From Lentimicrobium sp. L6 (GTDB taxonomy: Bacteria; Bacteroidota; Bacteroidia; Bacteroidales; UBA12170), in contig NZ_JABKCA010000006.1 of the NCBI RefSeq assembly GCF_013166655.1, positions 1 to 64,000 of the forward strand: a DNA stretch of 64,000 bases. The letters are read 5' to 3'. The notes beneath the pieces were generated by a model. It saw only the letters and a list, made by a program, of their open reading frames with translations. It ran no database searches and had not been told where the DNA came from. A program made the position numbers and the translations under genes. Positions 36,129 to 45,925 of the stretch are shown piece by piece (the first letter of the stretch is position 1; every line of letters starts with the position of its first letter).

Positions 36129-38054
36129 TTATTCAGTATTAGGATTTTTTTGTTCTTGAATTTCCTCCAGCTCTTCTCTCCTTGAAGGCCAAACAATTGA
36201 GAAATCCTCAGAACCTAGAGTAAGGTTTGGTGAATATGCAGGATCTTTTTCAATCCAATTTCTCCATTTATTCTGCATATAAGCTATCTCCTTGTCAAAA
36301 CGTTCTTTTCTCTCCCCTTCTAGATCTTCACCTCTCGATACACTTTCGTGATGATATAATTCAGCAAAAGGAGTCCAAACAATTCTATGACCCATTTCTC
36401 GTATTCTCAAGCACAAATCTACATCATTAAAAGCAACCACTAAGTCCTTCTCGTTAAATCCTCCAATTTCCTTAAAGAGCCTTTTAGACAAAAGCATGCA
36501 AGCCGCAGTAACAGCAGAAAACTCTTGCATTAAGGCAGCTCTGTTAAAATAGCCTCCATTGGCTCTATACACCCCTTTGTGGGAATGGACGGCTAAACCA
36601 CCAGGACCCAAAATAACTCCCCCATGCTGAATAGTTTCATTAGAATAATAAAGTTTAGCACCAACAGCTCCTACTTTATCTTGAATGGCAATACTCAACA
36701 TCTCGGCCAACCAATTTGAAGAAATAATCTCTGTATCATCATTAAGGAAACATATATAAGTTCCTCTACTCTGCACAACCGCTCTATTATTAATAGCGGA
36801 ATAATTAAACTCACTATTATCTATTATAATTTTGATTTCCTTGTATTGTTTAATCTCTTCCAGATACTTAAGCGCATTAGTATCAGTAGAACCGTTGTCA
36901 ACAATTAATATCTCAAAATCCACATGAGCTGTTTTTTCCAGAATACTGGGGATACATTTTCTCAAATACTTAAAATTATTCTTGGTTGGGATAATGATAC
37001 TCACCAATATTGATGTTTCAGGCAAATGATATTTGACTCTATACATTTGGTTTTTGAGAATCTCTACCGAAGCATGCAACTTCATTCTTCCGATATGCTC
37101 CTCAAGAGCTGCTTTGGCTGAGGTAAGGGCATATGGTTTCTCATCAATTCCCGATGCAGTGCTGTCTTTATGAAGGCGCCAATGGTATAACACCCTTGGT
37201 ATATGAGCAATTTGAGAAGCCTCAATTTTCTCAATAAATCGAAGCGCCAAATCATAATCCTGAGAACCTTCGAATCCCTTTCTGAAGCCTCCAATTTCTT
37301 TCATGATTCTAGTATCATATACACCTAAATGACTGACTAAATTTTGGGATAAGAATAGACTATAATTCCAATCACATTTAAAATATGGATCGGAATATTT
37401 GCTTTTTTCATCCATCTTGTCTTCATCAGAATAGATTATTTTAACACCAGGTTTATCATTTATTTCTTTTACCACCCAGAATAAAGCATCTGAAGCTAAA
37501 ATATCATCATGGTCTAACAAAGCTACATATTCTCCCTTCACAATTTCTAAAGCACTATTCGAAGCTTCAGATATATGCCCATTTTCCTTACGAAAAACCA
37601 CATTAATTTTCACATCCTCCTCTTGGTACTTTTTTAATAAGGAAATAATATTTTCATTAGTTGAAGCATCATCAGCTATACACAATTCCCAATTAGAATA
37701 GCTTTGATTTCTAATGGAATCAATGGCTTCAATCAACCATTCTTCTTTAGGATTATATGTGGGCATTAAAACAGAAATCAAAGGCTTATTGGAAAAACTA
37801 TCAAGGTAGTTTTCCATAAGGTTCTTGCTAGTTTCAGTTTCTATATATTGCTTATAAATATAAGATGTAGCCTGTTTATGATTGGAATAAGCAATAGCAC
37901 TCTCTTTCAAATGGAGTATTATAAATCTAGACTTGGACAATACTGCTTTTAAGCCGCCGACTTTATAGGTTTCCATAATACTTTTAAAAAACACCCGGGA
38001 ACCAAAAGTATTACAAATAAAGGAGTAAATAAACCTATAGAATTTTATAATCAT
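36129..38054 (-). CDS. Dual-domain family 2 glycosyltransferase
   Basis: 641 residues with two GT-A domains in tandem. Domain 1 (about 93-325): VLMPTYNPKEEWL, CIADDASTNENI, LLDHDDILA and the EIGGFRKGFEGSQDYDLALR acceptor block. Domain 2 (about 345-600): IIIPTKNNFKYL, VDNGSTDTNAL, FLNDDTEI and NDVDLCLRIREMGHR. Such proteins can polymerise an alternating backbone or add two sugars in succession. It is the first gene of its operon, opposite the DUF2142 gene at 38257. Confidence 0.9.
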   Translation of the reverse strand: MIIKFYRFIYSFICNTFGSRVFFKSIMETYKVGGLKAVLSKSRFIILHLKESAIAYSNHKQATSYIYKQYIETETSKNLMENYLDSFSNKPLISVLMPTYNPKEEWLIEAIDSIRNQSYSNWELCIADDASTNENIISLLKKYQEEDVKINVVFRKENGHISEASNSALEIVKGEYVALLDHDDILASDALFWVVKEINDKPGVKIIYSDEDKMDEKSKYSDPYFKCDWNYSLFLSQNLVSHLGVYDTRIMKEIGGFRKGFEGSQDYDLALRFIEKIEASQIAHIPRVLYHWRLHKDSTASGIDEKPYALTSAKAALEEHIGRMKLHASVEILKNQMYRVKYHLPETSILVSIIIPTKNNFKYLRKCIPSILEKTAHVDFEILIVDNGSTDTNALKYLEEIKQYKEIKIIIDNSEFNYSAINNRAVVQSRGTYICFLNDDTEIISSNWLAEMLSIAIQDKVGAVGAKLYYSNETIQHGGVILGPGGLAVHSHKGVYRANGGYFNRAALMQEFSAVTAACMLLSKRLFKEIGGFNEKDLVVAFNDVDLCLRIREMGHRIVWTPFAELYHHESVSRGEDLEGERKERFDKEIAYMQNKWRNWIEKDPAYSPNLTLGSEDFSIVWPSRREELEEIQEQKNPNTE

Positions 38055-38256
38055 TGACCATTTTTAAGAAAATAAATTTGTTTATTGAGCCACTAAAGGA
38101 GGTAAAGGTAATATTTATATTTTTTTTCAAAGTAAAAAAAACATCAAAATATTATATTTTAAATTGAATACTACAAACTGCCAAATAACTACAAAGAACA
38201 TTCGATTCTAATAAAAGAAAAATTATTTTTACCATTATTTATTAGCAAGCTCATTT

Positions 38257-39663
38257 ATGACATTACAATCTCTACTAAATAACATATCAGCACAAAGGAT
38301 ATTTCTAATTGCTTCAATTATCTGGGGAAGTATCATGGTGTTTTTGCTCCCTCCATTTATGGTTCCTGATGAACCTGCACATTTCTACAGATCTTATCAA
38401 GTTTCAAATCTAGAGTTTGAAGCACAAGTAACTGACAACAGATTAGGAGGTGAAATACCCAAAGGTTTGATTGAATTTAGTCAATTAATACATGAAACAT
38501 TATTAAATGGGCAAAAAGCTAATCAAGAATTTTATCAAAATGCATTAAATATACCTTTACAAAAAAATAAATTAGTATTCGTTTCTTTCCCAAACACCTC
38601 TCTTTATAGCCCTATTGCATATTTGCCACAAGTTATTGGGATTTCCATTGGCAAGATTTTCGATGCTTCTCCACTAGTTTTATTGTATTTAGGACGTATT
38701 TTCAATCTAACTTTCTGGATAGGGATTATTTATTTTGCTTTAAAAATTATCCCAATATATAGATGGCTATTTCTACTATTGGCTCTATTGCCTATGTCTG
38801 TTAACCAAGCAGCTTCACTGAGTGCTGATACTTTTGTGAATGGATTATCCTTTTTATTTATTGCCTATATTTTTCGATTAGCATTTGACTCTGAGAAATA
38901 TTTTAAAAAAAAGGACTATTTTTCACTTTTAATCATCATTATACTCATAGCCTTTGCCAAAAATATATATTTTTTCTTGCTCCTTCTATTCTATATTATT
39001 CCCCGGGAGAGGTTCAATTCCAGAAGAGAACAAAACTTATTTTTCATTTACCTACTCATTCCGACGCTAATAACTCTAGCCGTCAATTCATTATGGGTCA
39101 ACCATCTATTATCACTAATTCACCCTATTGAATCCTTCCATGGTTCTGCTCCTGAGTTTCCTCAAATAAATCCTGCTGAACAGACAAAAGGAATCCTTGC
39201 CAATATTCCAGGCTTTATACTTCTGGTTATCAAATCATTTTACCATTATTTCGACATGTGTTCAAAATCATATATTGGAATTTTAGGATGGATGAATATT
39301 TTGCTAATGAACCCATTTTATATATTCGCATATGTGTCGATAATTGTCTTGGCCATATTTGAATCATCAAAAGATGTAGTAATAAATATCCGACAGAAAA
39401 CTATCATGTTCCTTACCTTCTTAGGAATCATATTCATCTTTTCATTTACCATGTATTTAAGCTGGTGTAATGTTGACGACCCTATGATAGGCAACCTTCA
39501 AGGCAGATATTTTATACCTATCATGCCATTGTTTTTCTTTTTGCTCTACAACAATAGAATTAGGATTAATCATGCAATAATCAAAATAGGTTCTATTTTT
39601 TTTATATGTGCCTCATTTACTGTTAGCTTTTTTGCTATCCTAAATTTTTACTATCAGTATTAA
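38257..39663 (+). CDS. DUF2142-family polytopic membrane protein (GT-C-like)
   Basis: 468 residues, about ten hydrophobic helices. The first periplasmic loop has FMVPDEPAHFYRSYQVS, the DEPxHFYRS motif of DUF2142, with acidic residues in the catalytic-like position of GT-C enzymes. SPIAYLPQVIGI and SLSADTFVNGLSFL are further family blocks. Members occur in polysaccharide loci and are presumed polyprenyl-phosphate-dependent sugar transferases; no activity is assigned here. First gene of a plus-strand run to 43218. Confidence 0.85.
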   Translation: MTLQSLLNNISAQRIFLIASIIWGSIMVFLLPPFMVPDEPAHFYRSYQVSNLEFEAQVTDNRLGGEIPKGLIEFSQLIHETLLNGQKANQEFYQNALNIPLQKNKLVFVSFPNTSLYSPIAYLPQVIGISIGKIFDASPLVLLYLGRIFNLTFWIGIIYFALKIIPIYRWLFLLLALLPMSVNQAASLSADTFVNGLSFLFIAYIFRLAFDSEKYFKKKDYFSLLIIIILIAFAKNIYFFLLLLFYIIPRERFNSRREQNLFFIYLLIPTLITLAVNSLWVNHLLSLIHPIESFHGSAPEFPQINPAEQTKGILANIPGFILLVIKSFYHYFDMCSKSYIGILGWMNILLMNPFYIFAYVSIIVLAIFESSKDVVINIRQKTIMFLTFLGIIFIFSFTMYLSWCNVDDPMIGNLQGRYFIPIMPLFFFLLYNNRIRINHAIIKIGSIFFICASFTVSFFAILNFYYQY

Positions 39664-39702
39664 GCTCCATCAAACTTTATTATCAATAGTGAGATAAAAA
39701 GC

Positions 39703-39710
39703 TATCTTTG
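39703..39710 (+). promoter_or_regulatory. -7 promoter motif for gmd
   Basis: TATCTTTG, an exact TAnnTTTG match, 37 nt before the ATG. No good -33 box. It suggests gmd can be transcribed separately from the DUF2142 gene. Confidence 0.5.
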
Positions 39711-39747
39711 ATTATCAAAATAGCAAAAACAACCCACAAGTAATTAC

Positions 39748-40767
39748 ATGAAGAAAAAAGCATTTATAACTGGAGTTACAGGTCAAGATGGTGCATATTT
39801 AGCCCAATTTCTATTAGAAAAGGGATATGATGTAGCTGGTGGATATAGAAGGCTGAGTAATATTAATTTTTCTCGACTCGATAAATTAAACATTACAAAC
39901 GATATTAAACTAGTTGAGACCGACTTACAAGATACTAGCAATTTAGTAAGAGTTATTCAAGAAGAACAACCAGATGAGGTATATAATTTAGCAGCTCAAA
40001 GTTTTGTTGCGCATTCTTTTAAAAACCCTATTTTAACAGGAAATGTTACTGGAATAGGTGTTACAAATATTTTAGAAGCTATTAGAATTATCAATACTGA
40101 TATAAAATTCTATCAAGCATCAACTTCTGAATTATTTGGGAATGCAAAAGAATCTCCACAAAATGAAAACACTCCATTTTTCCCCCGAAGCCCATATGGA
40201 GTATCAAAACAATATGGCCATTATGCCACTATAAACTACCGAGAATCATATGATATTTTTGCTGTGGCGGGAATATTATTCAATCATGAATCTCCTTTAA
40301 GAGGCTTAGAGTTTGTGACAAGAAAAATCACCAATGCTGTTGCTCGTATTCATTTGGGGAAACAAGACTATTTTGAAATTGGTAACCTTGATGTAAAAAG
40401 AGACTGGGGTTATGCCAAAGAATACGTGGAAGCTATGTGGCTAATGCTGCAAACAGAAAAACCCGAAAATTATGTATTGGCTACAGGAGAAAACCATTCT
40501 GTTAGAGAATGGATAATTAGGTGTTTTGAACTCTTAGGTAGAAAAATAGTTTGGCAAGGAGAAGGTGAAAACGAAGTGGGAAAGGATGCTAACACAGGGA
40601 AAATACTTGTAAAGGTAAACCCTGAATTTTATAGACCTGCTGAAATATACAATCTAGTTGGAGATTATTCTAAGGCAAAAAAAGAATTGGGTTGGGAGCC
40701 TGTAGTCAAGTATCAAAAACTGGTAGAAATAATGTTAAAAGCCGATATCGATAAAGAAAGTAAATAG
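39748..40767 (+). CDS. gmd: GDP-mannose 4,6-dehydratase
   Basis: 339 residues, usual length. Rossmann motif TGVTGQDGAYLAQ at about 8-20 binds NADP. AAQSFVAHSF, STSELFG and the catalytic YGVSK (Tyr-x-x-x-Lys) follow, then NHESPLRG and NLDVKRDWGYAKEYVEAMW, strongly diagnostic of the family. It turns GDP-mannose into GDP-4-keto-6-deoxymannose, the precursor of GDP-fucose, GDP-D-rhamnose, perosamine and others. No fucose synthase or aminotransferase is in the window, so the final sugar is unknown. Positioned before a GT4 gene with a 6-bp gap. Confidence 0.95.
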   Translation: MKKKAFITGVTGQDGAYLAQFLLEKGYDVAGGYRRLSNINFSRLDKLNITNDIKLVETDLQDTSNLVRVIQEEQPDEVYNLAAQSFVAHSFKNPILTGNVTGIGVTNILEAIRIINTDIKFYQASTSELFGNAKESPQNENTPFFPRSPYGVSKQYGHYATINYRESYDIFAVAGILFNHESPLRGLEFVTRKITNAVARIHLGKQDYFEIGNLDVKRDWGYAKEYVEAMWLMLQTEKPENYVLATGENHSVREWIIRCFELLGRKIVWQGEGENEVGKDANTGKILVKVNPEFYRPAEIYNLVGDYSKAKKELGWEPVVKYQKLVEIMLKADIDKESK

Positions 40768-40773
40768 ACGAGC

Positions 40774-42366
40774 ATGTCCATAATAACGTTTTTCAATAAG
40801 AAAATTCTTGCTCTAAAGCCAAATAAAGGAAATCCCTACAATTATCATTTAGATCGAGTTATTAGAACAAAATATCGGCACACAACCCATGATAGAATTT
40901 TAATAAATGGATGGTTTCATAATGGAGTATGTCCCAGTAAACCTTTCCTTGAATTATTCTATGATGAGAAACTTTCTGGTAAAATCCGACTGAATCAAGT
41001 CCGAATAGATGTTGAAGATATATTTGGCAAATGCAATTATGATACTGGCTTTTTAAGCATTTTTGATGTTCCTGCTGGAGCTAAAAATATTCAAATTATT
41101 GAGCCAAAATCTAAGCAAGTCTTATATGAGCAAAATATTGCAGATTTAATGCATGAAGAAATATCTGATTACGAGTATCGCAGTCAAAAAGCCATACAAG
41201 ACATCCCCCTCAAATTAAGACAGGATATGGCCAAAAAGCTTGACGATTTTGAATTTGAGTCTGGTGGAGGAAGCTATCAGCAAACATATTTTTCCTTGCT
41301 AAAATACTTTTCCCAAACCAAAAGCACAGAGAAAGGATATAATATTTTTGGATATATTTCTGGAGTATTTGGTTTGAGTGAAGCAGCTAGAGCTTATATT
41401 GATTCATTATTTGAAGCAAAAGAGAATTTTATATTAGTGGATTATGCGGAACCTTCACATGCTAAGATATCACCAGAAGAAGAGGCCAAATATATAAGTC
41501 GATTTTATCAGCCTTTTAAATACGACACCAATATCTTCCTTCTAGATGCAGGAATCATAAGAATATTACTAGATAACTGTCCAGAGATATTTGAGAATAA
41601 AAAGAATATTCTCTCTTTTTGGTGGGAGTTTGAAACAGGCTTTGAAGATCGAGTTCCACTCCTGAATACATTTGATGAAATTCTAGTATTTAGTGACTTT
41701 ATTAAAGAAGTGCTCAACAAGGTTCCGAATCGGAAATTTAAAGTCCGTAAAATAAAATACCCTTTTTATATAAAATGGCAAATTGAAGAAAATGCTTCTA
41801 TAATCAAATCAAGATATGGCTTGGAAAACAAATTCTGTTTCTTTTTTAATTTTGACTATGCCAGTGGCTATAACAGGAAAAACCCAGAGGCATCTTTAAG
41901 AGCATTTTTTGAGGAGTTTAAGAACGAAGATGATGTTCTAATACTATATAAAACCAATAGTAATAATACACATCAGGAAAGGTTAGAAAAGTTCAACAAG
42001 CTGATTGAGCAATACCAATTAGAAGACAAGGTTCTTATTCTAGATAAATCATTTACTAAAAATGGTATAATGACCTTGCTAAATGCTATGGATTGTTATA
42101 TATCACTTCACAGAGGCGAAGGGTTAGGGCTTGGTATTTTGGAAGCATTGCATTTAAATATTCCAGTAATAGCAACAGATTACGGTGGAAACGCTGAGTA
42201 TATGAATCATCACTTGGCACATCCTGTTTCCTTTGAGTTAATACCCACCAAAGATGACTATGAGATATACAAAAATGTAAAGGAATGGGCAGAGCCCAGT
42301 CATGAAATGGCCAAAAAGCTGATGAGAGAGGTCTATGAGAACGCGAATACGCGGTTCAATAACTAA
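40774..42366 (+). CDS. Family 4 glycosyltransferase with N-terminal GW module
   Basis: 530 residues. Residues about 41-125 form a beta-rich module (ILINGW...VRIDVEDIF...YDTGF) resembling modules in the SGNH-like protein and membrane protein at 44204-48168. The GT-B part begins near 195 (YNIFGYISGVFGLSEAARAY), with FWWEFETGFEDR in the middle and HRGEGLGLGILEALHLNIPVIATDYGGNAEYM as the donor-binding segment. Likely co-transcribed with gmd, so it may use a GDP-6-deoxysugar. The N-terminal module might bind the growing glycan; this is inference. Confidence 0.85.
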   Translation: MSIITFFNKKILALKPNKGNPYNYHLDRVIRTKYRHTTHDRILINGWFHNGVCPSKPFLELFYDEKLSGKIRLNQVRIDVEDIFGKCNYDTGFLSIFDVPAGAKNIQIIEPKSKQVLYEQNIADLMHEEISDYEYRSQKAIQDIPLKLRQDMAKKLDDFEFESGGGSYQQTYFSLLKYFSQTKSTEKGYNIFGYISGVFGLSEAARAYIDSLFEAKENFILVDYAEPSHAKISPEEEAKYISRFYQPFKYDTNIFLLDAGIIRILLDNCPEIFENKKNILSFWWEFETGFEDRVPLLNTFDEILVFSDFIKEVLNKVPNRKFKVRKIKYPFYIKWQIEENASIIKSRYGLENKFCFFFNFDYASGYNRKNPEASLRAFFEEFKNEDDVLILYKTNSNNTHQERLEKFNKLIEQYQLEDKVLILDKSFTKNGIMTLLNAMDCYISLHRGEGLGLGILEALHLNIPVIATDYGGNAEYMNHHLAHPVSFELIPTKDDYEIYKNVKEWAEPSHEMAKKLMREVYENANTRFNN

Positions 42367-42453
42367 TTTTTAACGCTATTGGCTGACAATAACCTATTCG
42401 CAAATCAATCTTTCATTAATCTATTCCTACATTTGGTGAACAAAATATAAGGT

Positions 42454-43218
42454 ATGCCAAGAAAAAGAATTCTTTCAAAAAACAAAATGGTTTCCATGTC
42501 AGATGATTGGTATGAATTAACCGATATTGATCATTTTTGGCTTCAATGGAGATTTCGCATTTTCGCTCAACTGATTCATCCTTTTCTAAAAAACGATTCA
42601 CAAGTTTTTGAAATCGGCTGTGGCAATGGAATTGTCATGAAACAATTTGAGAATACTTATCATCAAAGTATTGCTGGTTGTGATTTAAATCAATTTGCCA
42701 TTGACCATATAATTGAAGATTTGAAAGGCACTGTTTATACTTATGACATTCACGATAGGCATAAAGATTTATTAGAAAAATTCGATATCATCATTCTTTT
42801 TGATGTGATAGAACATATTGAAGATGAAAAATACTTTATTGAAAGTGCATTAGCCCATTTAAAAAAAGGAGGGAAATTAATCATTAATGTTCCTGCACAT
42901 CAGTGGCTCTATTCTAGGTATGATAAAATTGTTGGCCACCTAAAAAGATATAACAAGAAAGATATTAATGCCATAGTCAACCAAATAGATGGCAGTTCTG
43001 TAAATCATAAATACTGGGGATTCAGTCTTATACCACTTCTGTTAGTCAGAAAGCTCTACCTGGTTTTTCAGAAAGAAGAAAATGTGATTAGCAAAGGATT
43101 CAAACCTCCTCATCCATTAGTTAATAGTATAACAAAACTCATCATGAAACTAGAAACTGCTATTCCGCTAAATCTTCCAATTGGAGCATCTTTAATGTCA
43201 GTTATTGACAAAGAATAA
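42454..43218 (+). CDS. Class I SAM-dependent methyltransferase
   Basis: 254 residues; a second possible ATG lies 11 codons in. SAM motif I is VFEIGCGNGIVMKQF (near 51), motif II the acidic end of CDLNQFA, and IILFDVIEHIED is the post-I strand typical of ubiE-like/Methyltransf_11/23 enzymes. KKGGKLIINVPAHQWLYSRYD follows. Acts on an unknown acceptor, presumably a glycan or lipid-linked sugar. Last gene of the plus-strand block, 87 nt after the GT4 gene. Confidence 0.85.
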   Translation: MPRKRILSKNKMVSMSDDWYELTDIDHFWLQWRFRIFAQLIHPFLKNDSQVFEIGCGNGIVMKQFENTYHQSIAGCDLNQFAIDHIIEDLKGTVYTYDIHDRHKDLLEKFDIIILFDVIEHIEDEKYFIESALAHLKKGGKLIINVPAHQWLYSRYDKIVGHLKRYNKKDINAIVNQIDGSSVNHKYWGFSLIPLLLVRKLYLVFQKEENVISKGFKPPHPLVNSITKLIMKLETAIPLNLPIGASLMSVIDKE

Positions 43219-43231
43219 CAAAGTTTGATTT

Positions 43232-44185
43232 CTATTCACTTGTTACTTCTTTATTTTTAATTCTCTGCTGAACAATATAATGAGGCCTATTTTTCACCTG
43301 AAAGAAAATGCGTAATATATATTCTCCAATGACTCCAATGGCCATTAACTGAAGTCCACCGAAGAGAATAATAACAAATAATAGCGCTGTAAATCCAGAC
43401 GGGACATCCCCAATAAATATTTTCCTAAACAAGGTGATTATAAAATATATCATAGAAATAGTAAAGGCCGAGGTACCTAAAACCATAGTAAAGCGTATGG
43501 GATATTTACTAAAATTAAATATTCCGTTCATAGCTAAACTGGTCAAATTCTTCAAGCTATACTTAGAATCTCCATTTTTCCGTTCTTCCCTATGATATGG
43601 AATACCAATTTGCTTAAAACCAACCCAAGCTCGTATTCCTCGCAGAAACCTACCCTCTTCAGGTAGCTTGTTAATTTCGTCTACAACTCGCCTACTTAAA
43701 AATGAAAAATCGCCGCTATCCAGAGGAATATGAATGTAGGCAAATCGTTTCATAATTTTATAAAACCATTGGTAGGCTATCCTCAACAACAATGCACCTT
43801 TTCTCTCTTCCCTAATAGCATAAACCACATCATTACCTTTTTTATATTCTGCATAAAAAGCATCTAACATTTCGGGTGGATCTTGAAGATCACCATCAAT
43901 AATCATCACCCCCTTTGTTGCATTTACAGATTCTAAACCTGCAGTTAATGCCATTTGATGGCCAAAGTTTCTAGATAAAAATATCGATTGATATGTGGAG
44001 TTTTTAAATGAAAGCTCCTCCATCATTCTTGTGGTAGCATCTCTACTTCCATCATCTACAAGAATAACTTCTATTCGAAACTCGCTATTTTCTATCAAAT
44101 CATCTATTCTTTTAATGAGTTTTTTAAAGCTATCCTCCTCATTATACAATGGAATTATTATATTTATCTCAGGTGTTGATATCAT
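43232..44185 (-). CDS. Membrane GT2 of the bactoprenyl glucosyltransferase (GtrB/ArnC-like) type
   Basis: 317 residues. GT-A motifs: IIPLYNEEDSF, LVDDGSRDAT, DGDLQDPPEML, and the family-typical REERKGALLLRIAYQWFYKIM and FRGIRAWVGFK-like segment (FLRGIRAWVGFKQIG). Two transmembrane helices close the protein (about 230-295). Such enzymes charge undecaprenyl-phosphate with a single sugar for later transfer by a GT-C protein; the polytopic protein 18 bp upstream is a natural partner. Last gene of the long minus-strand run. Confidence 0.9.
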   Translation of the reverse strand: MISTPEINIIIPLYNEEDSFKKLIKRIDDLIENSEFRIEVILVDDGSRDATTRMMEELSFKNSTYQSIFLSRNFGHQMALTAGLESVNATKGVMIIDGDLQDPPEMLDAFYAEYKKGNDVVYAIREERKGALLLRIAYQWFYKIMKRFAYIHIPLDSGDFSFLSRRVVDEINKLPEEGRFLRGIRAWVGFKQIGIPYHREERKNGDSKYSLKNLTSLAMNGIFNFSKYPIRFTMVLGTSAFTISMIYFIITLFRKIFIGDVPSGFTALLFVIILFGGLQLMAIGVIGEYILRIFFQVKNRPHYIVQQRIKNKEVTSE

Positions 44186-44203
44186 GATATTAAGTTTTCT
44201 CAG

Positions 44204-45925
44204 TTATTTAATTACCACACTACGTTCTGTTTCTTTAACCTCCAATATATTACCATCATCATTATACAGAACTATGGCAATCTTGTAATCTCCGGGTTTT
44301 AATTGCGACAAAAATTTGAAATAGGAAAAATCAAATCCACATTTTTCACTTACATGAGAATAGGTGTTTCTAAAATGCCCAACAACCCCTTTTCTAAGGA
44401 CAAGATTTGTTTTAAAGTATTTCTGATTTTCATGGCCAATAAAAGCAATTCCTATTTGGGCTTTCTTCACATTGGAATCACTCGAAAATGCCCATCCATC
44501 TATCTGCAAATGCTGCTCTGAATCCTCATATCGATCAAATACCATTACCACATTAGAGCTTGCAGAATCAAAACCAAACAATTCAATCTCCCCTGTTACA
44601 AATTGAAGTTCTTCCATTTTTGGTGGATGATAATATCCATTTTTAATAGCATTACTGATAAGTTCTGATGCAAATTCATTATTTGGAGATTGTAAAATAG
44701 TGTTTGAAGGATCTTTATAGTAACTTATTAAACCATTAACCTGCTTGGTCTTATGTATATCAAGAGCAATCATATGATGTTGTAATCTCAAGAAATAAAA
44801 AGCACTACTTATTCCTAGAAGGAAAATGATTACAAACTTCTTAGGCCTCTTTAAATCACCAATAATAATTAAATATAAAACGATGATAAACATTACCGAA
44901 CGTAATGCATACCTTGGTGCAGTTGCCCCATAAAACCCTCCTCCGGAACGTGAAATTGCAGCTGCCATAGCTGATAATGCTATAAAAAACAAAAATGCAA
45001 AAGCGACAGAATATTTATCCATCACTTTCCATTTCTTCCAAAACATTAGTGCAGAAATTGATATAACTACGGCTCCAATTAATGGTAAAAACCGCAAATG
45101 ATATGGAATAATGGGGATGCTAATTCTAGCGAAAAAAGCCAAGAAATACTGTAGAGTTTGAAACGGGTGATTGAGAAATGCCAATTTTGAACCTGTGCCA
45201 GCAATAAAGTTATAATTGGAAAAATAGAATATCAAAGATAAAATCATGAACAGCGCCCAAATTAATAGCTTTTTATATGATTTATCTTTAGCAAACCCTA
45301 ACACAACAAATCCAGCAAAAAACACAAACATTCCACTTCCGAAAGAAAACGTAGCTAGCATAGCAAAGAAAATAGAACCCATAAAATGTGTAGCCTTTGG
45401 CTTAGACAACAAGTATAAGGATGATATAGCAAATAAATATTGATTTATTCCACTTATGGTTAACATTGACCAATCTGATATTTCGTGTATAGGAATAAAT
45501 AATAAGAATATAATAGGAAGAAATAAGAACAGATCACCATTATACATTTTGTTGATTCTATACAACACATATAATAGTCCAAACATTCCCAGATTCCCTA
45601 TAATAGCCAGCTGCCTGTAGTCTAGTTCTCCGTTAATTAAAAATTGCAAGGCTATGGAGAAGAAATAGGAGAATATTCTATGTTCATTTGCTTGACTAAA
45701 AAGCAATTTAATTTTTTGTAAAAAGCTTTGGTTATCAAATTTCTCAATCCATGCTAAAGAACAATAGTACTCGTCGAAAAATGGTATATTAGTAGTATAA
45801 TGAAACACTAAATAATAGTATACTATAATGGCAATTGAGGATAAAAACAGAGCCATTAGAAAAAAAGCATCTCTCTGTTTATACTTCATCTTCAAACTGG
45901 AGATTAATTGTTTCATCGCTTTCAT
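44204..45925 (-). CDS. Polytopic membrane protein with C-terminal GW module (GT-C-like)
   Basis: 573 residues. About 11-12 hydrophobic segments span residues 20-390. The first external loop has TTNIPFFDEYYCSLAW, with a DE pair like the catalytic loop of GT-C sugar transferases. Residues 472-573 are a beta-rich module (HLQIDGWAFSSDS...KCGFDFSYF...LKPGDYKIAI) also present twice in the adjacent protein. Its start overlaps that gene's stop by 4 nt. Together with the GtrB-like gene it could form a polyprenyl-P-sugar-dependent side-chain transferase. No family name is certain. Confidence 0.75.
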   Translation of the reverse strand: MKAMKQLISSLKMKYKQRDAFFLMALFLSSIAIIVYYYLVFHYTTNIPFFDEYYCSLAWIEKFDNQSFLQKIKLLFSQANEHRIFSYFFSIALQFLINGELDYRQLAIIGNLGMFGLLYVLYRINKMYNGDLFLFLPIIFLLFIPIHEISDWSMLTISGINQYLFAISSLYLLSKPKATHFMGSIFFAMLATFSFGSGMFVFFAGFVVLGFAKDKSYKKLLIWALFMILSLIFYFSNYNFIAGTGSKLAFLNHPFQTLQYFLAFFARISIPIIPYHLRFLPLIGAVVISISALMFWKKWKVMDKYSVAFAFLFFIALSAMAAAISRSGGGFYGATAPRYALRSVMFIIVLYLIIIGDLKRPKKFVIIFLLGISSAFYFLRLQHHMIALDIHKTKQVNGLISYYKDPSNTILQSPNNEFASELISNAIKNGYYHPPKMEELQFVTGEIELFGFDSASSNVVMVFDRYEDSEQHLQIDGWAFSSDSNVKKAQIGIAFIGHENQKYFKTNLVLRKGVVGHFRNTYSHVSEKCGFDFSYFKFLSQLKPGDYKIAIVLYNDDGNILEVKETERSVVIK